From the NCBI GenBank assembly GCA_041661865.1, contig JBAZTO010000047.1, positions 1 to 32,934 on the forward strand: a DNA stretch of 32,934 nt, written 5' to 3'. Made by a program: the position numbers and the translations under genes. A model generated the notes under the pieces. That model was given only the letters and a program-made list of their open reading frames with translations. It was not told the DNA's origin and did no database searches. The DNA comes from JBAZTO01 sp041661865 (GTDB lineage: Bacteria; Planctomycetota; Phycisphaerae; SM23-33). This document shows positions 7,190 through 16,554 of the stretch, one piece after another (within the stretch, counting starts at the first letter, position 1; every line of letters begins with the position of its first letter).

Positions 7190-9651
7190 TGGCTTACTCC
7201 GCAGCGGTTGAGCAGTGGCGCCCTCTTGTTGAGAAATACTTCCCCCCCGAGTTGGTGGACAAGGCTCTCTACGTAATCAACGGAGAGTCGGGTGGGAACC
7301 CCGGCGCTGTTGGCGACGGCGGCGCGGCTCGTGGCCTCTTCCAGATTCAGGACTCGCGCAACTTCGCCAGCAGGCCCGACGCCGCCTACCTGGATAACCC
7401 AGAGAACAACATCAGGTATGCAGCCCAGGTACTGGGCGCCGCCCAGGGCAAGTGGACCGACTGGGGCGAAGGCAGTTCCTACAACGGGCAGCCCTTCGGG
7501 GCACTCGGGAACAATCCGTACCCGGGCGATAGCGGCCCTTTAGGCGGCAGGGCCGCCACGGCTCCTGGCACCACCGGCTCTGGCGGAAATACGTATGGGA
7601 TATATAACAACTTGAGTGATACAACCAGCCACCCGCTAGACCCAGGGACTACCCGAACCCGCACTCCTAGTGCGGCCGAAGAGACAACCATCGACCGCAT
7701 CATGCGCGAGTATGGCCTGACGCGTGAGCAGGCGCTCCAGATGATTGGCATTGACCCCGGGGATTCGTACACCCCGCCAGACCACTTCTTTGATGTATCC
7801 CCGGGTAGTCAACGCGACTTCGATGAGTCGGTTATTCGCGACCGCCGAGACTTCGGCTACAACGCCCAGCAGGACGCGGCTGACCGCGCCTTCCTTGAGG
7901 CCGAACAGAAAGCCGCGGCTGCCCAGCAGCAGTTCGATAACGCTATGGTAGTTGGTGACTTCCAGGCCGCGGCTAAGGCCGCTGAGGACCTGAACCACTG
8001 GAAGCAAGTTGAGGCGACGCAGGCGCAGGAGCGCAACAACCTCACCAACCAGGGGCAGCAGCTCGACTACAACCTTGGGCTCGGGAACATCGCCGCTGAC
8101 CGCTACAGCACCGACGCCGGCATTGGCATTGCCAATATGCAGAACGCGACGGACGCGGCGCTTGGCCAGCAGCGCAACCAGACCGGGCAGTTCGATGCGG
8201 AGACCGCACGGCTGACATCTGAGCGAAACTACATCCTCGGCATGGCGAACGCCACCACGGACGCGGAGCGCGTCGCGCTGGACGACCGCCGCCGCATGGA
8301 TGAAATGGCCATCGCCAACATGACCACGCAGGCCAACTTCACCCTTGGCCAACAGGGTAACCAACTCGGCGCGTACAGCGCCGACACGGACCGCATGCGG
8401 GCCATGCAGAATTACTATGCGTCGATGGCTGGCGTCACGAACGACGCAGCACGCGTTGGCATCGAAGACATGACCCGCCTGGATAGAAACAGTCAGTTCA
8501 ACGCCGGCGAGACGAACGACTTTACGCTGGGCCAGCAGGGCAACCAGTCTAACCAGTTTGGGATGGAGACGGACCGTGCGAACCGCATGGGCCAGCTCGC
8601 GCTTGAGAACAATAAGTTCATCGCCGACATGTCGAGCAACCCGCGTGACATGTTCGCGCTCTACGCTATGCAGCGCGGCGTGGCCCCGGACTGGGGCACC
8701 ATCATGTCAGGCGGAACCCCCGCCACTGGCTCCGCGCTGGCGCCGTCCAGCGTCATGAATGCTTACAATCCCGTGACCGCGGCGCCGACGTTCAATGCAA
8801 CTGCGGCTCAGTCGCAGGCCCAGCAAGCCGCTGGCGGAAGTTACGGCGCCCAGAACAACCAGTTCATTCAGAACTGGCAGGGCGCGAACACGGCAACCAG
8901 TACGCTTCCGCAGTTTAACGAGACGTTCAAGCCAGCAACGGGGCAGGCCTCCGGTGGCTATGATTCCTCGCAGAATCAGTTCATCGGCCAGCAGGCTTCG
9001 TACCAGCCGACCACTGGCGCGCCGTCGTTTAACTACACGCCGCAGGCCGCATCTACGCCAACCTGGACAGGCCCCGAGGCTACGTCGAGCTTCCTGCCGA
9101 CGAACACGAACCCCGTCTCTGGCCCGGCGCCGACGTACACCGATACGAACATCGGTGGGCTCCAGAACGGCGTGGCTCTCTCTGGCCTCAAGCCAGGGCT
9201 GAACTACAGCACCGTTGGCGGAGCCGACCGTACCGGCGCCAACTTCGGCATCCCGGCCTTCTACGACCAGGGCATGACGCAGCGCGTTGGCCCAGATGAC
9301 GTAGTGCAGGGCGGCACTGGAATCTGGACATGGTACGGCGACAACCTGCCTGGCGGTGGGCAGCAACTCATCAAGCCGTACGACCCGGCCGACGCACCGA
9401 TGATGAACATGGGCGGCGTCACGAACGCCCCGCAGTTCGTTACCGGCGATGACCCGAATACGCCTGACGGCCTCGGCGTGAACGCCGAGCTTAACGAACC
9501 GCAGGTTGGCCCGGGTGGCCGCTACCTCGGAACCAAGGTAACACCGCTGAACCCGGCGCGCCGCCCGATGGGCAACGCCTGGGGCGGCGACACACTACGA
9601 ATGGCCGCTGGCTTCGGCATCCGCCCGTCAACGATGTTCTCCAAGCGCTAA
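7189..9651 (+). CDS. virion-associated lytic transglycosylase / internal virion protein
   Basis: 820 residues. Residues 1-100 form an SLT-type transglycosylase domain: VINGESGGNPGAVG with probable catalytic Glu33, then GGAARGLFQIQ, typical of the goose-lysozyme-like fold that cleaves peptidoglycan glycan strands. The middle is helical and repetitive. LGQQxNQ occurs at 8161, 8344 and 8527, an exact 61-residue period, with DAERVALDDRRRMDE-like spacers. The C-terminal third is Q/T/P/G-rich and looks disordered. In short-tailed phages such proteins are packed in the head and ejected to open the cell wall. The ORF can be read from ATG 7141, but GTG 7189 overlaps the previous stop, follows a G-rich site, and begins just before the SLT fold. 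Confidence 0.8.
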   Translation: MAYSAAVEQWRPLVEKYFPPELVDKALYVINGESGGNPGAVGDGGAARGLFQIQDSRNFASRPDAAYLDNPENNIRYAAQVLGAAQGKWTDWGEGSSYNGQPFGALGNNPYPGDSGPLGGRAATAPGTTGSGGNTYGIYNNLSDTTSHPLDPGTTRTRTPSAAEETTIDRIMREYGLTREQALQMIGIDPGDSYTPPDHFFDVSPGSQRDFDESVIRDRRDFGYNAQQDAADRAFLEAEQKAAAAQQQFDNAMVVGDFQAAAKAAEDLNHWKQVEATQAQERNNLTNQGQQLDYNLGLGNIAADRYSTDAGIGIANMQNATDAALGQQRNQTGQFDAETARLTSERNYILGMANATTDAERVALDDRRRMDEMAIANMTTQANFTLGQQGNQLGAYSADTDRMRAMQNYYASMAGVTNDAARVGIEDMTRLDRNSQFNAGETNDFTLGQQGNQSNQFGMETDRANRMGQLALENNKFIADMSSNPRDMFALYAMQRGVAPDWGTIMSGGTPATGSALAPSSVMNAYNPVTAAPTFNATAAQSQAQQAAGGSYGAQNNQFIQNWQGANTATSTLPQFNETFKPATGQASGGYDSSQNQFIGQQASYQPTTGAPSFNYTPQAASTPTWTGPEATSSFLPTNTNPVSGPAPTYTDTNIGGLQNGVALSGLKPGLNYSTVGGADRTGANFGIPAFYDQGMTQRVGPDDVVQGGTGIWTWYGDNLPGGGQQLIKPYDPADAPMMNMGGVTNAPQFVTGDDPNTPDGLGVNAELNEPQVGPGGRYLGTKVTPLNPARRPMGNAWGGDTLRMAAGFGIRPSTMFSKR

Positions 9652-9660
9652 GGATACTAA

Positions 9661-11205
9661 ATGGCAATCACTGGACTTCCCAACCGCAGGGCTGAACTCA
9701 CGGCCTCTGCCCGCCAGCAGGCGAACCCGCAGGCTGCGCCTATGCAGCAGAACACCCAGCCGACGCAACAGACCGCCCAGCCCAGCGGCGGCAGCTCCAG
9801 TGGCACGTTCTACGGCGGAATGGGCGGGGGCATGGGGAACGACAACGGCTCGTTCTATTCGAGCCTTGGCGGCGGCATGAGCCGTCCCTCTCAGACGCGC
9901 ATGGCTCAGCCGGCGCCGATTGCTTCTGTGCCACAGCCTCAGGCCCAGCAGTCGCCGGGCCTCTGGGAAGGCCCGCAGAACCCAGGGCCAGCCACTCCAG
10001 TGCCGCAGTACCCCGGTGGCCCTGGCGCAGGCGGCGCCCCGGCACCGACCCCCAGCCCCATGCCACAGCCACTCAGTGAGGCTGACTTTATCACTTCTAT
10101 TCAGCAGAAGATTGCCAGCGGTGGCCTTAGTGCCGCGGATATCGTTCTTGCGAAGGCGATGTTCCCCGGCAACCAGGGGCTCCTGGATGCGGTGAGCGGA
10201 GCGCTGAACGGACTCCCCTTTAACTACACCCCGGTTACCCACCCTGGCTACGGTGACATCGGCACCCCGGACCCGGTAGCGCCGCCGCAGACGACCCCCC
10301 CGTTTACGATGCCGTCGCAGAGCTTCCCGTCGAACCCGCAGCGCAACGCGCCCGTCCAGACGACCAACCCGCCCGACATGGTTACTACCGCCCCGCAGCC
10401 GCCGCGCGGAAGCGAGGGCCAGAAGGACCCGCGAACCGGAGCGCCAATTGGGCCGCGGCAGGGTGGGAAGGAAGGCGGTGGCGCCCAGAACGCCCCGCGC
10501 CCCGGCGTGGCCCCGGCCGCAGCCCCTGAGTATCGCTCGGTCTACGACCGGCCTGACTTCAACTACAGCCCCACTCCGCAGTACGGCCGCGACCAGGAAG
10601 TCCTGTACGGAACTGGCGGCGGCCAGACGCTGGAGAATCGCAACCCCGGTGCGTTCTCGGGTAACGTGGCGTCGCAGATGCCTAGTGCCGGAGCGCAGAC
10701 GCTGGAGATGCGTAACCCGCAACTCACCCCGCAACTCATGGCCCGCATCCAGCAGTTGCGAGACATGGCGCGCCAGCAGCAGATGTTGCAGCGCGCCCAG
10801 CAGGCTCCCCGCTTTGCCTTCGGCACGGACAACTCTGCGCAGTACCAGCAGAACGGAATGGGCAACTCCTGGATTCCCAGCACGAGCAACAGTTACGCGC
10901 AGGGCAAAGAGATTCCGCCAGCGCTTCAGCGCCTCATCGACATGGGAATGCCGATTCCGCCAGCGCTTCTGAATAGCGTCACTGGTGGACAGTCTGGCCC
11001 GCTGAACATGGCTAGCGCATTCACCGCACGCGGCGGAGGCTCCCTCCCTTCCATGCAGGGCATGGACAGGATGAGTCAGGATGAGCGCGAGGCTTTCGGC
11101 GGCTACCTCACTGGTCCCATTGGAATGCCTGAAGCCAGTACAATGGACTCTATAGGCCGACCGACTTCTAACCTCCAACCGGCCGCTCGTTCACGCATTG
11201 GTTAA
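9661..11205 (+). CDS. Gln/Pro/Gly-rich putative virion protein
   Basis: 514 residues, ATG start with AAGGATACTAA just upstream, a classic spacing. The N-terminal 130 residues are low complexity (QPTQQTAQPSGGSSSG). A short globular stretch follows (SEADFITSIQQKIASGGLSA, then DIVLAKAMFPGNQGLLDAV). The rest is again Q/P/N-rich, with short repeats such as GQTLENRNP and AQTLEMRNP, and IPPALQRL and IPPALLNS. Its position between the two large putative ejection proteins suggests a head-interior or tail-associated role. No family recognised. Confidence 0.65.
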   Translation: MAITGLPNRRAELTASARQQANPQAAPMQQNTQPTQQTAQPSGGSSSGTFYGGMGGGMGNDNGSFYSSLGGGMSRPSQTRMAQPAPIASVPQPQAQQSPGLWEGPQNPGPATPVPQYPGGPGAGGAPAPTPSPMPQPLSEADFITSIQQKIASGGLSAADIVLAKAMFPGNQGLLDAVSGALNGLPFNYTPVTHPGYGDIGTPDPVAPPQTTPPFTMPSQSFPSNPQRNAPVQTTNPPDMVTTAPQPPRGSEGQKDPRTGAPIGPRQGGKEGGGAQNAPRPGVAPAAAPEYRSVYDRPDFNYSPTPQYGRDQEVLYGTGGGQTLENRNPGAFSGNVASQMPSAGAQTLEMRNPQLTPQLMARIQQLRDMARQQQMLQRAQQAPRFAFGTDNSAQYQQNGMGNSWIPSTSNSYAQGKEIPPALQRLIDMGMPIPPALLNSVTGGQSGPLNMASAFTARGGGSLPSMQGMDRMSQDEREAFGGYLTGPIGMPEASTMDSIGRPTSNLQPAARSRIG

Positions 11206-11283
11206 CCTTTATTAAGGTTTGGCCATGTTAAAGGATAACTCGTAACCTTTAATAAGCACCGGCGCTAATCAAGGATAACCCCC
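11204..11283 (+). repeat. 2 x 40-bp imperfect tandem repeat in the leader of the giant virion gene
   Basis: Unit 1 (11204-11243) and unit 2 (11244-11283) both begin AACCTTTAWTAAG and both carry AAGGATAAC at the same offset (11231 and 11271); the middles have diverged. Unit 1 also contains the palindrome AACCTTTATTAAGGTT (6-bp stems, TATT loop). The second AAGGA serves as ribosome-binding site for the downstream gene. Confidence 0.7.
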
Positions 11284-14200
11284 CTGGCACGTAGCATCTT
11301 CGACGATTTCGGCGACGTAATCACCGCGCAGATTAACCGTTCAAACCCCGCGGCTGGCTTTCGCAAGACTTCTTCCGACCCGAAGAAGGACTGGCTGAAG
11401 ACCAGCCTCGCTGGCTATACGGACCGTGCGCGGTACTCGGCTGCCCTACTGGCCCAGGTGCGTCAGCAGGAAGAGGAAGAAGAGCGACGTCGCAAGGAAC
11501 TGGAAAAGCAGCAGAAGAAGAGCGGCTTCCTGCGTCGCAACCTGCCCTCCGTGGACAAGGGCCTGGGTGGCCTGAAGAAGATTGGCGGCAAGGCGCTCGA
11601 TAAGACAGCGGACGCCGGCAAGTCCATCTGGGATGCGTCGAACGACATCAGTGACGCCGCTATGGGCGCCGGCCCAGCCGCGGCTGGTGACCTGAAGTTT
11701 CGGGAAGACGGAACGCCGTACTTCGACTACTCGCTGAAGAGCGTGCTGTCTACGCCCAAGAACCTCGTGGACGTTAACCGAACCAAGAAGAACAACCAGA
11801 AGCTCCGCCAGGCTGGCGTTGACATTGGCGACAATGCTTACGAGAGGGCTCAGGTTACCGGGCAGATTGCCCGTGGCTCTATGCCCGAGTCGGCCGCACT
11901 GGCTACTGGTTTCCTCGTGGACCCTCAGACATGGGTTCCAGTTGGTGGCGTGTCTAAGGTGGCTGGCAAGGTTGGGCTAAAGCTAAACAAGCCTGCTCGG
12001 GCTGGCGCTGCCATCTTGGAGGGCGCTGGACTAAAGGCGAACCTTGGTATCGCGGGCGGCCTGGCCGTTGGTTCTGAGATTTCGGACAAGCTGGGGCTTG
12101 AGGGCACGCCGAAGGCTCTGTTGACAATGGCATCGTCTGTGGTCGGCGGTGGCGCCGCGGGCTTCAAGCGCAACGCTACGCCTATGGCTGCCGTGGATGA
12201 CGCCATACCCGAAGGGCAAATCATCAGGCGCCCGAATGCAGCAAGTGGCACCCCCTCAATGGACGACCTTCGCAGGCGCATTCCAGGGGACGGGGACCCA
12301 TTGACAACCCCATTCAGGGGGGCCACGGGTACTCCATCAATAGATGACATTCGCAGGCAAATCCCTGACGATGCCGACCCGCTGACAACCCCGCCGCCCG
12401 CCCCTGGCACACCACCGCGTCCGCCCACTGGCCCGTACCGCCAGGGCTACCAGCCCGGCCTCCCCGGCCCCGCTCTCATCGACCCGCCCACGCACACTCC
12501 CATTGAGAACCTTCGCGTTGGCTCCCAGGTACGCAACCGCAGCGGCCAGAAGCTCGGCACCGTGCTTCAGGTGGACGCCTCTGGCGACCTCCGCGTGCAG
12601 GCCGCGGACGGCACAGTTACCACGGTGCCGTACAGGACGGTTTACAGCGAGGCTGACTACTCGGCTAAGGAGACGCAGCGGAAGCTCGTCATCGCCCAGA
12701 AGAAGGTCGTCCCTGACCAGGTAATGATTGACACCCAGCGTGCCGACTTTGAGGACGCGCTGCGCCATGCGGAGGCCCTGACTTCCTCGGGCCGTGGGCT
12801 TGCTACGCGCACTGGCGCGCTCGGCCGCGCTATCGACCCGGCTGCCAAGTTCATCTCTAACAACGCCAAGAAGACTCATGCTGCCATCGTTGCATCCGCC
12901 AACCTGGTCCACCGCGGCGACTCGATTGCCGAGGCGCGTGCTGACCAGATTCTCAAGTCCCTTGCCCCGCTGATTGGCGAAGGCCGCACGGCTGACGTGC
13001 GCCGCGCTGGCGCCCAGCTAACCGCGCTTGCTGGCCCTAGCGTTGCCGGCATCGCCATGACCCAGGCCACCGGGGATGCCGAGTGGCAGGAGGCAGGGCT
13101 GGGCCTTGGCGTCCTCGGCGCCGGCCTAACGTCCCGGCAGCAGCGCAAGGGCTTTATGAACGACACGCCGTGGTCCCGGATTAAGCCGCGAGACCCAGGC
13201 CTGCTTACCGGCCGCATTGCCGATGCTAAGTCCCAGGATAGGCTCGTTGACATCCTCCAGTATTGGGATGGGCCAGATGGCTACGCCATTGAGGCACTAA
13301 ACCCGAAGCTCGTGGCGCAGCTTCAGAAGGCCAAAGAGACCTGGGATGCCATTGACATCGACGGCCTCAAGCGCGTGAACGCGGCCCTTGCCGCGGCTGG
13401 CCAGCAGCCCATGCCTTACCGCGAGAATCACGCGGTTCTTGCTGCCTACACGGACAAGAGCCTGCGAAACGCTGGCATCGTGAAGGACACGATTAGTCCG
13501 GTGGATGTGCGGTCCACGTCGTTCCGCAAGAGCCAGGCAATCGAACAACGCCGCACCCTTGGAGACACGCTCCGCGAAGCCTATGACGCGTACCCGGAAC
13601 TTGAGCTTGCGGGCGGAGTCCGTGACCTCCTGGTTGAACAGCTTCGTCAGCAGGAACGCATCAAGGCCTCGGCTCTTGTTACCGGGGAGATGATTAACTC
13701 GGGACTCGCTAAGCGCTTCCCTTCGGACGTTGAACTCCGCGGCATGACGCCAGAGAAGCGCGCCGAAGTAGAGGCTGCCCGCGCTGCCCTTGGCAAGTCC
13801 GGCTGGATGAAGATGCCGGGCGTTGACGACGTTCTGTTTGAGCCAGAAGTCGTGAAGACTGTCAAGGAACTCCTGGTCACCTCCGCTGGCGGGGATAACG
13901 CAGTGATGAACTGGCTGGACGGCGCGACGAACGTTGCCCGTACCGCCCTCTTCGTTGGCGACCTTAACGCCTGGACCCTCCAGGGCGCGATGACTGCGCT
14001 TCAGAATCCAGTGGTTGCAGTGCGTAACTTCTTCCCCCTCGTTGGCGCTACGGCCTTCGGCCAGAAGTACGCCGACTACTTCAAGCTGAAGCACCCGGAG
14101 CTGGTGGACGCGGCAGCCAAGCGCGGCGCCCGTTCCTACGAACACGGTGGCCTTGAGCGCGAACTGCAAGGCCCGCTTGGTATCCAGTTGGCGAATGCCC

Positions 14201-16431
14201 CAGGTGTCCGCAACCTTGAAGAGCGTGCACGTTCCTTCCTTGACGTGTTCCGCCTCGTCATGCAGGACAACATTGCCCAGCAAGAGATGTTCCTGAAGAA
14301 GGGCAAGCTCTCCCGCGTGCCCGGCTCCCGGCTGGCGCTGGACGCCGCCCGCGCTGCGCCGACGCTCGGCGCTATCGGCGCCATTGCTACGGGCGAAGAA
14401 CTAGACATTCCGTTCCTGAACGAGGACGCAGACCGCCTATTCACCCTTGCCCTTGGTATCGGTGGCAGCACCCTCGTAGACAAGTCTATCTCCGCTGGCG
14501 GCCAGCAGGCCATGAACTCTGCTCGCGTAGAAGGCCGTCGCTCTGACATGGAAGTGGAAGCTGGCGTGCTGGGCGGCAAGATGACCAACCGTATCTCTGG
14601 CACCCAGAACCGCCAGGTTGCCGGCATCTCCAACAAGCAGGCGCAGATTGAGCGCGTGCTGCTTATGCGCTCCCCGGCGCTTACCAGGAACGCACTGACG
14701 ATGGCCAAACTGGCCGCGTCGGACCTTGGCCCCGAGGGCGCCCTTGCCCGTATCTACCTGGTGAAGACCGCGGTGATGACTGGCGCAGCGATGGCCTTTA
14801 TCCATGCTGCCAAGCAGGGGCGGATGCCTATTGAAGAAGACTTCAACCCGCAGAACCCCGAGTCCCCGTTCTCCCCCGAGTCCTTTATGCGTGCCCAGTT
14901 GGGCCGCAGTGGCACACTGTCCGCCTCTAACCCCCTGGTCTCCCTGGCCCGCGCATTCATGTACAACGAACACGCTGCCGGCGAGACGGACTGGCACGTG
15001 CCTGATGCCACGGAAATAGGCCTCGGTCTCACTGGGTTCGCCACAGGCCGCCTTCCTGACATTACTGGACCATTCACCGCGCCCATGCTGGAAAAGCTCT
15101 CTACGGGCCTTCCTAGTGAAGAGGGCACGCCTACTCCGGGTGTCATCAACCGTCTTCAAGACGGTGATGTTCTCGGCCTTGGCACCGACATCGCCAAGAG
15201 CGTGATGCCCGTGTCGGCGCAGGGCGCTATCGAGACTGGCGTCATCCAGCGTACGGCGCTGGGTGAGCGGCTGCTGAACCCGAAGGACATGGACCCGGCG
15301 TATAACCACAGGTCCGAACAGGACCTTGGCGTCAGTTCTGCATGGCTCGGACTGAACCACAACCCCGAGTCTCTTGGCAAGGAAATCGCTGCCCGCAAGG
15401 ACGAAGAGGCCGCGGCTCGTTACAACGGCCGCATGTACGACGAGTTGAACAAGGCTGAGCAGAAGACTATCCGCGACACCCTCGCGAAGGACGACTCCTA
15501 TACGGACGCCGAGCAGGGGCGCCGGGACCAGTATGGCGAAGAGAAGGTCGCGCCCATCCAGCAATACTTCGATGCCCAGGAAGCCGTTGGCGACAAGATG
15601 GCCGCGGACCTGGCGCTGGCCGAAGAGCGCTACTACACCACGGGCGACGGCGTGTCCTTCCGTAAGCGGATGCAGGAGTTGGCCACCGAGCGGCGCACGC
15701 GCATGAGCCAGGTGGAGAGCGACCTTGCCAACGCCAGCGCTGAGATGCGCGGCCGTGACGAGACGGTAGCCGAGTGGCTGGACCGTAACCTTCAGCCGGA
15801 AGACGTAGCAGTCGAAGAGTATTACCGGCTCTTCGACAAGGCGACGGACCCGGCCACTGGCAAGCTTGACTTCGACGGCCTTGAGCGGATGCAAGAAGAG
15901 TTCCTGGCGGCCCTCCCTGCCCGCGAGCGCCGCTACGTTGAGTCGCGCATTAATGGAGAACGGGAACGCACCCCTGGTCAGAAGGAATACGAGCGCGTCA
16001 AGGAAGTGACGAAGCCCTACTTCGAAACCCGTGACCGTCTCTTCGCAGAGATGGCCGGCAACGACCCGTTCCTCCAGCAGTTTGACTCGTACAGCAAGCT
16101 ACAGGAATACATTGACGGAGTAGCGTTGCAGAACGGCATCACTAATGCCGACGCTCTTAGCATTCTCTCTCGGCAAAACCCTGGACTCATGATGCTGACG
16201 AAGTTCGCTGAGTTTGAGGGGCGCATGTTGCGCATGGGTAACCCAGAGATGGACCAGGCGCTCACAAAGTGGTACGGCTACTCACCACAGGAAGTCGGCG
16301 GCAAGCTAGACCGTGCATTCGGCAAGCTGCAAACCTACGGGAACACACCGCAGGCAGAAGAAGTGTCACAGTACAGCGACGTAGCTACCCCGCGTAGTGG
16401 GTTTAAGCGGCGCCGCCGCTTCTGGGAGTAG
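11284..16431 (+). CDS. giant (1715-residue) putative internal virion protein
   Basis: The longest gene in the window. The only sensible start is CTG 11284, 8 bases after AAGGA. The frame is closed at 11268, and no ATG, GTG or TTG occurs until GTG 11458, although the intervening 58 codons look coding (ARSIFDDFGDVITAQINRSN). Domains: charged helix (EEEEERRRKELEKQQKK), a Gly/Ala-rich region, a 28-residue tandem repeat near residues 320-375, then long alpha-helical stretches with a few hydrophobic segments (such as YLVKTAVMTGAAMAFIHAA). The C-terminus has several predicted coiled coils. Size, location and helical content resemble large ejection proteins such as T7 gp16. No catalytic motif seen; function is inferred. 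Confidence 0.75.
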   Translation: MARSIFDDFGDVITAQINRSNPAAGFRKTSSDPKKDWLKTSLAGYTDRARYSAALLAQVRQQEEEEERRRKELEKQQKKSGFLRRNLPSVDKGLGGLKKIGGKALDKTADAGKSIWDASNDISDAAMGAGPAAAGDLKFREDGTPYFDYSLKSVLSTPKNLVDVNRTKKNNQKLRQAGVDIGDNAYERAQVTGQIARGSMPESAALATGFLVDPQTWVPVGGVSKVAGKVGLKLNKPARAGAAILEGAGLKANLGIAGGLAVGSEISDKLGLEGTPKALLTMASSVVGGGAAGFKRNATPMAAVDDAIPEGQIIRRPNAASGTPSMDDLRRRIPGDGDPLTTPFRGATGTPSIDDIRRQIPDDADPLTTPPPAPGTPPRPPTGPYRQGYQPGLPGPALIDPPTHTPIENLRVGSQVRNRSGQKLGTVLQVDASGDLRVQAADGTVTTVPYRTVYSEADYSAKETQRKLVIAQKKVVPDQVMIDTQRADFEDALRHAEALTSSGRGLATRTGALGRAIDPAAKFISNNAKKTHAAIVASANLVHRGDSIAEARADQILKSLAPLIGEGRTADVRRAGAQLTALAGPSVAGIAMTQATGDAEWQEAGLGLGVLGAGLTSRQQRKGFMNDTPWSRIKPRDPGLLTGRIADAKSQDRLVDILQYWDGPDGYAIEALNPKLVAQLQKAKETWDAIDIDGLKRVNAALAAAGQQPMPYRENHAVLAAYTDKSLRNAGIVKDTISPVDVRSTSFRKSQAIEQRRTLGDTLREAYDAYPELELAGGVRDLLVEQLRQQERIKASALVTGEMINSGLAKRFPSDVELRGMTPEKRAEVEAARAALGKSGWMKMPGVDDVLFEPEVVKTVKELLVTSAGGDNAVMNWLDGATNVARTALFVGDLNAWTLQGAMTALQNPVVAVRNFFPLVGATAFGQKYADYFKLKHPELVDAAAKRGARSYEHGGLERELQGPLGIQLANAPGVRNLEERARSFLDVFRLVMQDNIAQQEMFLKKGKLSRVPGSRLALDAARAAPTLGAIGAIATGEELDIPFLNEDADRLFTLALGIGGSTLVDKSISAGGQQAMNSARVEGRRSDMEVEAGVLGGKMTNRISGTQNRQVAGISNKQAQIERVLLMRSPALTRNALTMAKLAASDLGPEGALARIYLVKTAVMTGAAMAFIHAAKQGRMPIEEDFNPQNPESPFSPESFMRAQLGRSGTLSASNPLVSLARAFMYNEHAAGETDWHVPDATEIGLGLTGFATGRLPDITGPFTAPMLEKLSTGLPSEEGTPTPGVINRLQDGDVLGLGTDIAKSVMPVSAQGAIETGVIQRTALGERLLNPKDMDPAYNHRSEQDLGVSSAWLGLNHNPESLGKEIAARKDEEAAARYNGRMYDELNKAEQKTIRDTLAKDDSYTDAEQGRRDQYGEEKVAPIQQYFDAQEAVGDKMAADLALAEERYYTTGDGVSFRKRMQELATERRTRMSQVESDLANASAEMRGRDETVAEWLDRNLQPEDVAVEEYYRLFDKATDPATGKLDFDGLERMQEEFLAALPARERRYVESRINGERERTPGQKEYERVKEVTKPYFETRDRLFAEMAGNDPFLQQFDSYSKLQEYIDGVALQNGITNADALSILSRQNPGLMMLTKFAEFEGRMLRMGNPEMDQALTKWYGYSPQEVGGKLDRAFGKLQTYGNTPQAEEVSQYSDVATPRSGFKRRRRFWE

Positions 16432-16451
16432 CATAACCACCACCCAAGGGC

Positions 16452-16471
16452 GCTCATTCTGCGAATTGAGC
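16452..16471 (+). other. stem-loop after the giant virion gene
   Basis: GCTCATTC-TGC-GAAT-TGAGC folds into an 8-bp stem with one bulged T. It lies 20 bases after the stop codon. No T-tract follows, so it is a weak terminator candidate or an mRNA end or processing structure. Confidence 0.3.
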
Positions 16472-16495
16472 ACATCCCACAGTCAAATTCCCCCT

Positions 16496-16504
16496 TGGTA
16501 TACT
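16496..16504 (+). promoter_or_regulatory. possible extended -10 promoter ahead of scaffold/capsid genes
   Basis: TGGTATACT matches an extended -10 element (TGn plus 5 of 6 of TATAAT). No good -35 lies 16-18 bases upstream. It sits in the only clear intergenic space (16432-16554) before the scaffold gene, where extra transcription for capsid genes would make sense. Confidence 0.3.
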
Positions 16505-16554
16505 TGTGATATAGCAGGTGGCTTTCACTTGCCGCTATTACACGTAGGTGGTTA

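Noticed and set aside
9628..11178. 516-residue ORF on the - strand
   Set aside because: It mirrors the Q/P-rich gene on the + strand, lacks a ribosome-binding site and reads as Arg/Leu/Ala-rich shadow sequence.
14437..15894. 485-residue ORF on the - strand
   Set aside because: Antisense shadow of the giant virion gene, with no start signal or recognisable domain.
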